Assembly (NCBI GenBank): GCA_902470475.1 | Contig: CABRGT010000013.1 | Location: 1-35,755, forward strand | Reading direction: 5' to 3' | Source of the DNA: an uncultured Porphyromonadaceae bacterium | GTDB taxonomy: Bacteria > Bacteroidota > Bacteroidia > Bacteroidales > Muribaculaceae | DNA: 35,755 nt | Shown: positions 17,329 to 23,704 of the stretch, piece by piece | Numbering within the stretch: position 1 is the first letter of the stretch | Layout of the letters: every line of letters starts with the position of its first letter | Translations under genes and position numbers: made by a program | Notes under the pieces: model-generated | Databases searched by the model: none | What the model was told of the DNA's origin: nothing | Seen by the model: the letters and a program-made list of their open reading frames with translations, nothing else

Positions 17329-18399
17329 TTACTTGGTGCCCGTGAGCAGCAGCGACAGAGTCCGCGAAGGCTGAAGAAGCTTCATCACGCCCAGCACGCA
17401 GGCTATGATACATGCGGCCCAGAAGGCTGAGAATATAACCATCGGCACGAACGAAAGGTTCAGTCCGACAAGCGTCGGCCGGAACACGCCGCCCATCGGG
17501 AACAGGAAGAAGTAGTGCAGCAGGTAGATGCCCAGGCTCTGCTTGCCCAGATACTCCCACACCGAGGCCGCATTGCGGGCCACCGCACCGGCATTCTCCG
17601 CGAATGCCCGCGCAGCCCAAGCCTCGAACACCGCCAGGGCGATCACCGTCAGCGATATATGCAGCAGAGCGTTCAGCGCGATCAGCGACAGCCCCTCCAG
17701 AGCGAATTCCCACGGCCAGCAGCACATGTACAGGCACACGCCGAACACCACCATCGCCACCGTCTGGCACAGCGAGCTGTGCACCGCCGACATGAATCCG
17801 TCGCGGTAGCGGCGCGCCAGCACGCCGAACATGAACGCCGGGAAGAACGACGCTGCCAGCTCAAGGCTCACATACCCCGACACATCCGCCGGGAGTATGT
17901 ACAGATACAGCGCCAGAAGCACGATCCATGCCGACAGAGCCACACCGCACGAGGCGTACACGTTAGCACACCGGTCAAGCAGCGGAGTCAGCGCCGCATA
18001 TATGAGGATGATCTCGAACAATACAAGCGTGAACCAGTAGCCGTTCTTCCACGTGTTGGCCCACAGGGCGCTGAACGTCGACTCCAGCGGCGATTCAAGG
18101 CCCGAATGCGGAAAATAAAACACCCATATCGAGCTGACCGCCACCATCGGCAGCAGCAGCCGCAGTGCACGCGACCCAAGAGCCGGCCGCACGACACGTC
18201 CGTCGGCCAATTTATAGGTGAACCAGCCGCTTATGAAGAAGAAAAGCGGCATATGGATATGTTCGATAAACTTGAAAAGCGCCGTGCGGTCGACCTCACG
18301 GACGCACATGGTGATTACATGCCCCATCACCACAAGAAATATTGCCACGCCTTTGAGCATGTCAAAATACCTGAGTCGGGGCTTTACAGCTGTTGACAT
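17329..18399 (-). CDS. Membrane O-acyltransferase (acyltransferase 3 family)
   Basis: This 356-residue integral membrane protein has about ten hydrophobic segments. It opens with RYFDMLKGVAIFLVVMGHVI (about 10-29), which contains the conserved R/D...K and the His (about 27) of the acyltransferase 3 family, followed by HMPLFFFISGWF. Relatives transfer acetyl or succinyl groups to surface sugars such as O-antigen, capsule or peptidoglycan. It heads an operon with HAD, gmd and fcl, so acylation of a fucose-containing surface glycan is plausible. Its promoter contains G-tracts, which could allow variable expression. The start fits a short cytoplasmic N-terminus before the first membrane segment. 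Confidence 0.93.
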   Translation of the reverse strand: MSTAVKPRLRYFDMLKGVAIFLVVMGHVITMCVREVDRTALFKFIEHIHMPLFFFISGWFTYKLADGRVVRPALGSRALRLLLPMVAVSSIWVFYFPHSGLESPLESTFSALWANTWKNGYWFTLVLFEIILIYAALTPLLDRCANVYASCGVALSAWIVLLALYLYILPADVSGYVSLELAASFFPAFMFGVLARRYRDGFMSAVHSSLCQTVAMVVFGVCLYMCCWPWEFALEGLSLIALNALLHISLTVIALAVFEAWAARAFAENAGAVARNAASVWEYLGKQSLGIYLLHYFFLFPMGGVFRPTLVGLNLSFVPMVIFSAFWAACIIACVLGVMKLLQPSRTLSLLLTGTK

Positions 18400-18432
18400 A
18401 GATTTTTGTGAATTGTTTAAGGATTAGTCCGA

Positions 18433-18464
18433 CAAAGTTACAAAATCCCCCCCTAATATCCAAA
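18433..18464 (-). promoter_or_regulatory. Promoter of the acyltransferase-HAD-gmd-fcl operon, with a G7 spacer tract
   Basis: On the minus strand there is an exact -33 TTTG (18464-18461), a 20-base spacer and an exact -7 TAACTTTG (18440-18433), about 34 bases before the start codon. The spacer contains seven consecutive G (18453-18447), and eleven G (18475-18465) directly precede the -33 box. Confidence 0.8.
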
Positions 18465-18508
18465 CCCCCCCCCCCAACACAAGCCACACAAGCCACACGC
18501 CCCTCCCC

Positions 18509-18530
18509 AAAAACGCTCTGCAAAGCAGAG
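18509..18530 (-). terminator. Intrinsic terminator of the LRR / small exported protein operon
   Basis: In the minus direction CTCTGC (18530-18525) and GCAGAG (18521-18516) form a 6-bp stem with a three-base loop, followed by CG and five T's (18513-18509). A second dyad, GAGGGC/GCCCTC (18528-18533 with 18537-18542), overlaps it just upstream. It sits about 80 bases after the last gene of the operon. Confidence 0.6.
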
Positions 18531-18611
18531 GGCGCTGCCCTCCCCGCCTGCGCCTACCAAAAAGCCATGAAAGAAAAGCACCCGCCCCGTGTGCATCTCC
18601 GCCCAGATGGT

Positions 18612-19352
18612 TTAATTGTTATCGCAATAGGAATTCTTACCCATGCGGCACACTCCGGCCCGGGAGTCATAGATCCGCATGACCTGCGCACGCGCGACGC
18701 CTCCATCTCTTACATACAGCCTTATGATATAATCGCGGCCATAATTCCCGTCAAACGGAAACCGGTACTTCTCCGGCAGCTCGTCAAGACGCCCTTCCTT
18801 AAGCAATTGAAACGGCATCGACTGTCTTATCGGTGTCAGTTCAAGATATAGGGTGAGCGAGTCCGTGTATAAAAGAGCCTTGTGCTGCCGCCCCCCATCC
18901 CTGAAATCTATGTCATAGCCCAAAGTATCAGTCCTGGTATACATCACGTAATTGGGGCCTCCCCCGGTGTATCCCGTCGTTATGATACCGCTGACCGTAT
19001 CCGTGTCTTTCACAAAATCTTTAAGCCTGTAGAATTCAGGCAGCCCGTAGCGCCTGTATCTGCCTTGAAAAAGACTCTCTCCATAATGTTCACCGATGAA
19101 TTTTTCAATCTCAAAATCGAAATATTCCACAGGTACTTTTCCCGTCACCGGTATCTCCTCGAACTGTGGCACAGGCCAGTCATCTCCGATTATCTTGTAT
19201 CGCAGGCCGGGGTCAGCAGTGGCCGCTCCGGCAGCCTCAGGCGATTGGGCGCCTGCGGTTCCGCAGCCTGCCCCATACGCTCGTCCGGGGCCACAGCACA
19301 TCAGCAATGCGGCCACGATGATGAATATATCAGTTCTATATAGAGTACGCAT
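18612..19352 (-). CDS. Exported protein of unknown function, long member (B2) of the A-B family
   Basis: I do not recognise this 246-residue protein. It has a hydrophobic N-terminal signal (about 8-27) and an alanine/glycine-rich linker to about residue 48, so it is probably exported. It is clearly paralogous to the gene at 19963-20709: both share YGLPEFYRL, a TDT motif, LPEKY and RAQVMRIYDSRA near the C-terminus. It is more distantly related to the two short members (19392-19910, 20721-21239) through the TDT[IV].G region and the beta-rich end. It is the last gene of the operon, with an intrinsic terminator downstream. No catalytic motif is visible. Confidence 0.82.
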   Translation of the reverse strand: MRTLYRTDIFIIVAALLMCCGPGRAYGAGCGTAGAQSPEAAGAATADPGLRYKIIGDDWPVPQFEEIPVTGKVPVEYFDFEIEKFIGEHYGESLFQGRYRRYGLPEFYRLKDFVKDTDTVSGIITTGYTGGGPNYVMYTRTDTLGYDIDFRDGGRQHKALLYTDSLTLYLELTPIRQSMPFQLLKEGRLDELPEKYRFPFDGNYGRDYIIRLYVRDGGVARAQVMRIYDSRAGVCRMGKNSYCDNN

Positions 19353-19391
19353 AAATGTCTGATTTGAAATAACACATGTTGCAATCCGGAC

Positions 19392-19910
19392 TCACCATCT
19401 TATCGAACTCACGTCGAATAATTGCCTCTTCGCCGTCAGGACTCTGAAAGCCCCCTCTTCATACAGAATCTTTATGACAAAGTATGAATATGTCGCACGT
19501 GCATCCTCCGGCACCTGGATTCTGTCGGCCAAAGCCTCCCGCACAAACCTCCGTTCATTGCCGTAAGGCAGATACCCGCATTGCGTATTATGCGTGGGTC
19601 CCTCGACATCATCGAACTTGACTCTGTCGACGCTGCTCCACACATAGTAGAACGGAAACGTGCCGAAATATCCCTCCGAAAAGCACCCGTAAATCGTATC
19701 TGTCTCCAACGTTTTCAGAAGAGTCAGACGCCTTTCGTCATTCAGCCTGCCATCGAGCAATACGCTGTCCGTATATTCCTGTTCACGCATCTCCTTTCGG
19801 ATAACATCCCCCAGCGCGTAGCCGCGCTCATTCAGAGGTCGTGCATCCTGCCCGTACGCAGGTATTGCCACGCTGCATAGCATCAGCAGTATAAATACAT
19901 ACTCTTTCAT
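19392..19910 (-). CDS. Exported protein of unknown function, short member (A2) of the A-B family
   Basis: This 172-residue product starts with a good signal peptide (MKEYVFILLMLCSVAIPAYG, cleavage after AYGQ). It is paralogous to the gene at 20721-21239 over its whole length: both have GQ.xRPL, RR[LM]TLL, TDTIYG, Y.[VL]WSSVD and a C-terminal beta-rich section ending in a KR...D[VI]S pattern. The two copies have diverged well beyond recent duplication. Function unknown. The gap to the next gene (19352) is 39 bases and to the previous one (19963) 52 bases, so it is co-transcribed in an A-B-A-B order. Confidence 0.82.
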   Translation of the reverse strand: MKEYVFILLMLCSVAIPAYGQDARPLNERGYALGDVIRKEMREQEYTDSVLLDGRLNDERRLTLLKTLETDTIYGCFSEGYFGTFPFYYVWSSVDRVKFDDVEGPTHNTQCGYLPYGNERRFVREALADRIQVPEDARATYSYFVIKILYEEGAFRVLTAKRQLFDVSSIRW

Positions 19911-19962
19911 CGCCGGAATATATTCATAAAAGTCAATACCACTTTTTATCCATTCGGCATTA

Positions 19963-20709
19963 CTACCTACGGTGCTGTTTTTTACGCACCTCGTAGATCC
20001 GTGCGCGCGAATCGTAGATGCGCATCACCTGCGCACGCCGGACGATATTATCTTTGACGTACAGCTTTACGATGTAGTCGCTCCCGCCAGGCTCTACATA
20101 CGGAACCCAATATTTCTCAGGCAGGTAGGCAAGGCTGTCGCTCAGCAAAAGACGATATGGCTCCGAACCGACAAGCGGAAACACTTTGAAAATTACAGTG
20201 GAGCTGTCGGTCCTTACCACGTCATTCCCCATGCTGCTATAGCGTGAGCCGGCGTAACCGTGATCATAATCCAGCCGGTCTATTTTATTTGTAAAGACAT
20301 ACATCACCTGGTAGTACTTCCAGTAAGGAGTCGAGACAATTCCGACAATCGTATCCGTCGGACGTGTCATTTCTGAAAGCCGGTAGAATTCCGGAAGCCC
20401 GTAGCGCTTAAACCGTTCGGCGAACAGACGCTCCCCGTATTGCTCGTATATGAAGCTGTCGAGTTCGAAGTCGAAGATCTCCAGCGGCTTCTCTCCACGT
20501 ATCGGAATTTCATAAAATCTTGGCCTTTCCACTTCCGGGCCGATCGTCTTCTCAAAAGGCTCCTTTTTGGGGGGCTTGTGCGTGGAACTGTCTTGAGCCT
20601 CCTCGGCATCATTGGCCGAAATAGCATCCGCTGTGCGCCCGCTGTGATCGCGGCACTGCAGACTGACTGCCATTAACATCGCCGCAAGCATTATCCATAT
20701 CTTTCTCAT
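19963..20709 (-). CDS. Exported protein of unknown function, long member (B1) of the A-B family
   Basis: This 248-residue protein has an N-terminal hydrophobic signal (about 4-18) with a Cys at about 19 in a poor lipobox (SLQC). It may therefore be a lipoprotein or a cleaved secreted protein. A charged low-complexity linker follows to about residue 60. The folded part carries the family marks YGLPEFYRL, PTDTIVG, LPEKYW and RAQVMRIYDSRA, shared with the gene at 18612-19352. The end is basic (RKKQHRR). It begins 11 bases after the short member A1, the tightest spacing in the cluster, which suggests that the short and long proteins are made together. Confidence 0.82.
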   Translation of the reverse strand: MRKIWIMLAAMLMAVSLQCRDHSGRTADAISANDAEEAQDSSTHKPPKKEPFEKTIGPEVERPRFYEIPIRGEKPLEIFDFELDSFIYEQYGERLFAERFKRYGLPEFYRLSEMTRPTDTIVGIVSTPYWKYYQVMYVFTNKIDRLDYDHGYAGSRYSSMGNDVVRTDSSTVIFKVFPLVGSEPYRLLLSDSLAYLPEKYWVPYVEPGGSDYIVKLYVKDNIVRRAQVMRIYDSRARIYEVRKKQHRR

Positions 20710-20720
20710 GTCGCCCTGAT

Positions 20721-21239
20721 CTAATCAAATATAATCATGGATATATCAGCCATATGTCTTTTTGAATCGAGGATCCTTACCTTTCCGCCCTCATACACGA
20801 TCCTCACTACGAAGATCGGGAATCCTTCACTTGGATCCGGTACCTCTAAGCCTAAAAAGACCCTACGCACATATTCGGTCTTGTCTTGGTGCGGGTAAAA
20901 ACACCCGCTCGAATCATGCCCCGGTGCTTCTATAACTGAGAGACTTATCTCATCGACCGAACTCCATAATTCATAATAAGGGACGCTATAAAACGAACAG
21001 ACACCGAATAATCCATAAATCGTATCGGTTGGCATAACCCTCAGAAGAGTCATTCGCCTTATATCGCCGATTCTATCTTCCGCATAACGGCCAGGCCTGA
21101 ATTTTTTATTCCGCATTTCTGTGGAAATCATCTCTGCCATAACATAGCCTTCCTTTCCAAGCGGCCGTCCCGCCTGCCCGTAAGCCGACATACTTCCGGC
21201 CATAACCATCATTATCAATATTATCCGTATTATCCTCAT
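20721..21239 (-). CDS. Exported protein of unknown function, short member (A1) of the A-B family
   Basis: This 172-residue product has a signal peptide (about 1-22, ending SAYGQ), then RPLGKEGYVMAEMI, RRMTLLRVMPTDTIYG and YYELWSSVDEIS. The last third (FVVRIVYEGGKVRILDSKR) is probably beta structure and resembles the C-terminal part of the long B members. It is the same length as its paralogue at 19392-19910. It lies 40 bases after the preceding gene and 11 bases before B1. No enzyme motif or known domain is recognised; a small secreted beta protein is the most that can be said. Confidence 0.82.
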   Translation of the reverse strand: MRIIRIILIMMVMAGSMSAYGQAGRPLGKEGYVMAEMISTEMRNKKFRPGRYAEDRIGDIRRMTLLRVMPTDTIYGLFGVCSFYSVPYYELWSSVDEISLSVIEAPGHDSSGCFYPHQDKTEYVRRVFLGLEVPDPSEGFPIFVVRIVYEGGKVRILDSKRHMADISMIIFD

Positions 21240-21279
21240 AGCGATTTAATAAAATGGCTGATCAAATCTATATATTGTA

Positions 21280-21930
21280 TCACTCCGCTCCGTATTTCTG
21301 ATTGAAAAATTGGTCGCGTAATGCCATAAGACGTGCATAAATTTCTTGATAAGCGCCGTATATGGCTGCCGTCCTGGCTGACTCAAAATCGGGGAAGTTC
21401 AGCAGCATGTCAGTGCTTACCTGGCCGTCATGACCTTCTCTGATGATTTCGGCCATGGCACGGAAATTGTCAAGATATCTGTCGGCCATCTGTTGCGACA
21501 GATATTTATTGTTTTCTCTCATCCAGGCGGCAAGATAAGGCAACCGTTCCGTTCTTATTGCAGGCCCTGTCAAGTCGGTCTGTTCTACAAATACTGCCCT
21601 GGCCATCGGATTGTCCCTAAAGTTGTTGTCGGCCGGAAGGAGCTGAATGCCGGTCTGCGACATATCCGTTACTGTCAGCAGAAAACGCAGCATCTGACTC
21701 TCTGCGGCATTCAGTTCGACAGTTTCTCCGTCGGCGTGCTCCTCGAGTCTGTCAATCATTGCCGGAAAGTCCCCGACATCGAGCCCTGCGAGCTTCAGTT
21801 CCTGCATCCGCGTGTCGTCGTAAGCGACAATATTGTTGGCCAGTCCAAGCGACAGCATATCATCATTGTCGGCCGCCGCTGCACTAACGGTCGCCATTGC
21901 AAATACTATTGCGTAAAAAGATGTTCTCAT
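21280..21930 (-). CDS. Secreted protein of unknown function (C-D pair, second member)
   Basis: This is a 216-residue protein with a signal peptide (about 1-20, ending SAAAA). It is rich in acidic residues and helix-forming sequence. It appears distantly paralogous to the gene just upstream (21927-22400): both contain a W..(R).N.(K/R)Y.S..M.D.Y motif (here WMRENNKYLSQQMADRY at about 132-148) and end with a similar short helix (DQFFNQKY here; SEFLKAKY in the neighbour). Its ATG overlaps the upstream stop by 4 bases (ATGA), so the two are translationally coupled. No known family is recognised. Confidence 0.8.
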   Translation of the reverse strand: MRTSFYAIVFAMATVSAAAADNDDMLSLGLANNIVAYDDTRMQELKLAGLDVGDFPAMIDRLEEHADGETVELNAAESQMLRFLLTVTDMSQTGIQLLPADNNFRDNPMARAVFVEQTDLTGPAIRTERLPYLAAWMRENNKYLSQQMADRYLDNFRAMAEIIREGHDGQVSTDMLLNFPDFESARTAAIYGAYQEIYARLMALRDQFFNQKYGAE

Positions 21931-22400
21931 AGCGTGTCGTATTTCGCTTTCAGAAACTCGGAGTTGAGCTTTCTGATTATTGTGATGGCAGGAAGATAGT
22001 GCGACGAGTCAGCGGATGCGCAATAATAATAGCTGCCACCGTCAATACGTCCGATAAGTGGGTGCTCACCCATCATAGTGACATATGCGTCGTACATTGC
22101 ATCACTGAAATACCGGCGATTGGCCCTGTACCATTTTACCACGTTCGCCACCTCGCGGCCCTCGACATATTCGCTCTGTCCATATATTGTGTAACCTCCG
22201 CCATGCAGCAGGTGCAAGTCGCCGACCGATTGCATGAAACTCACTGCCAGTATTTCAGCAGAATCGAGCACCACGTAGCAATCAGCATCCGCAGCCCTCC
22301 CGCCCATGCGTTCGACTATACTGTCAGCCTCGGCAAGTGTCGCGGCCTGCGCCGCGTACGCACACGTTATCGCGGCAACGATCAAAGCCGCCGCACGCAT
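21927..22400 (-). CDS. Secreted protein of unknown function (C-D pair, first member)
   Basis: From the ATG at 22400 the product is 157 residues with a clear signal peptide (MRAAALIVAAITCAYAAQAA). The frame is open to an ATG at 22475, but that would put 25 basic and polar residues before the signal, so the shorter form is preferred. It contains WYRANRRYFSDAMYDAY, the motif shared with the next gene, and a tyrosine-rich YYYCASADSSHYLPA stretch near the end. A -7 promoter element at 22508-22515 could start transcription just upstream. Function unknown. Confidence 0.75.
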   Translation of the reverse strand: MRAAALIVAAITCAYAAQAATLAEADSIVERMGGRAADADCYVVLDSAEILAVSFMQSVGDLHLLHGGGYTIYGQSEYVEGREVANVVKWYRANRRYFSDAMYDAYVTMMGEHPLIGRIDGGSYYYCASADSSHYLPAITIIRKLNSEFLKAKYDTL

Positions 22401-22507
22401 CTTGACGCTCAACCTCTGAATATAATGACATTGAGCCATATAAATGGCTAAAGCCGGTTTGCGCAAGGTTTTCATGGTCAGTTCAGGATCGGATTATATT
22501 CAACATC

Positions 22508-22515
22508 CAAATTTA
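22508..22515 (-). promoter_or_regulatory. Possible internal promoter -7 element
   Basis: The minus strand reads TAAATTTG, an exact TAnnTTTG, upstream of the gene starting at 22400. No TTTG lies at the -33 distance. It coincides with the TAA ending the out-of-frame tail described for the upstream gene, so it may be chance in AT-rich DNA. Confidence 0.35.
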
Positions 22516-22597
22516 CAACCGATTCTTCTGAATATTGGATACAGTACTCTTAATAGTATCCTGATTTTGCTGTCCGTTCAGATATGCTTCAAACTTC

Positions 22598-23299
22598 TCA
22601 ATAACCTTTCCAAATATTGATGTCCTCCTCAGGTTTACCGGCCATCAAGGAGTCGACAATCGGATAGACGAAATGCTCATAGCTCTCATGATAAGTCTTG
22701 TAAATAGGACTTAAGGAATCCAGCCTTGCGCCATATCTTTCCAATAGATAATACGTCGGCATATCAATTTTTATGTACGTCGAATCATAAACAATTGCCT
22801 TATCATCACATATGACTCCCATTTCAGGTACGTTTTGAAAATCGTTCGGGTGCAATTTGCCATCACGTCTTACAATCAATAAAGAATCTGACCAGCCATG
22901 GCTTTCGACATTCCACAACCATTGCAAATCATATGGATACTTATAAAAATACTTCTGCTTGATACCCTCATTATCTACAAGAATTATATTAAGTTGATTA
23001 CCATATATATTATTATGATCAAAATACCATAGAACAGAAAGCATAGGCTTTCTATAATATGGGACTATATGATATACTATTGCATTTTCTTTAGCGTATT
23101 GTTTAACAAGTATATTTGTTAACTTATAGCACTCTGTATTCTTCCAGTTTCCATCAAGCCAGCCAGTTCCTATTAATACAAAATTCAACTCTTCTGAATT
23201 TGAGATCACATCATCTCTCTCGGCTATAATCTGCTGACTGTTTATACCGAAAATCGACAATATGATAAACACTAAAATAAATGCAAGACTCTTTTTCAT
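22598..23299 (-). CDS. Exported protein of unknown function, AT-rich, possibly frameshifted near its end
   Basis: The 233-residue product begins with a signal peptide (MKKSLAFILVFIILSIFGIN) and is rich in aromatic residues and isoleucine. I do not recognise a family. The base composition is much more AT-rich than that of most neighbours, suggesting different ancestry. Its ATG overlaps the stop of the small upstream frame (ATGA). The annotated frame ends at WKGY, but an open frame shifted by one base continues from 22614 to a TAA at 22513 with coding-like sequence (FGKVIEKFEAYLNGQQ...). A frameshift may therefore have shortened the protein by about 30 residues. Confidence 0.72.
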   Translation of the reverse strand: MKKSLAFILVFIILSIFGINSQQIIAERDDVISNSEELNFVLIGTGWLDGNWKNTECYKLTNILVKQYAKENAIVYHIVPYYRKPMLSVLWYFDHNNIYGNQLNIILVDNEGIKQKYFYKYPYDLQWLWNVESHGWSDSLLIVRRDGKLHPNDFQNVPEMGVICDDKAIVYDSTYIKIDMPTYYLLERYGARLDSLSPIYKTYHESYEHFVYPIVDSLMAGKPEEDINIWKGY

Positions 23300-23430
23300 T
23301 CTACTCCAAGAATTCTGTTAAGTTCCTTTATTGATACCGTTTCAATAATTGTATTTCTATAATAAAACGTTATTTCTTTATTTCTACCACCCACAAGAAG
23401 GGTAGTGCCTTGATAATTCTTATCACGCAT
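23296..23430 (-). CDS. Small reading frame, 44 codons, possibly the displaced end of the upstream lipoprotein
   Basis: The ATG at 23430 overlaps the TAA of the upstream lipoprotein (TAATG), and its TGA overlaps the next ATG (ATGA). Both are typical coupling arrangements. The product (MRDKNYQGTTLLVGGRNKEI...) looks protein-like. The same frame is open seven to nine codons further upstream (to 23457) with VFNYDIL before the ATG. That suggests the segment was once fused in frame to the lipoprotein and is now separated by a frameshift or recombination. Either a small gene or a gene fragment. Confidence 0.45.
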   Translation of the reverse strand: MRDKNYQGTTLLVGGRNKEITFYYRNTIIETVSIKELNRILGVE

Positions 23431-23681
23431 TAGTATGTCATAGTTAAATACTTCCGTTCATGACTATCTGCCGCCGTGAACCGCACCGTCAGCGCGTCGT
23501 AGTAGCGCGCCGTGTTGTCGTAGTAGCCCAGGCCCGCGTGGTTGATCCACCGGTTGCCGATATGCAGCATGTCTTCCGCCGCAAGTCGCCGTTCCTCAGC
23601 CGTCAATATCCTGTGGCTGCAGCTCCCGACAAACACCGAAAGCAGTAATAGAACTACCACCAACAACCGGCCCATTTTCAT
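23430..23681 (-). CDS. Small lipoprotein, possibly truncated
   Basis: The 83-residue product starts with a strong lipoprotein signal (GRLLVVVLLLLSVFVGSC, lipid Cys about 21). It is followed by a helical stretch, TAEERRLAAEDMLHIG, and a tyrosine-rich part. It begins 23 bases after the LRR gene stop, so it belongs to the same transcript. The last ten codons lie across a sharp change from GC-rich to AT-rich DNA near 23455, and a coding-like frame continues in another register beyond it. The protein may thus be a truncated form of one about 130 residues long. No family recognised. Confidence 0.65.
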   Translation of the reverse strand: MKMGRLLVVVLLLLSVFVGSCSHRILTAEERRLAAEDMLHIGNRWINHAGLGYYDNTARYYDALTVRFTAADSHERKYLTMTY

Positions 23682-23704
23682 TCTTTCACTTACATATCAG
23701 CGCA

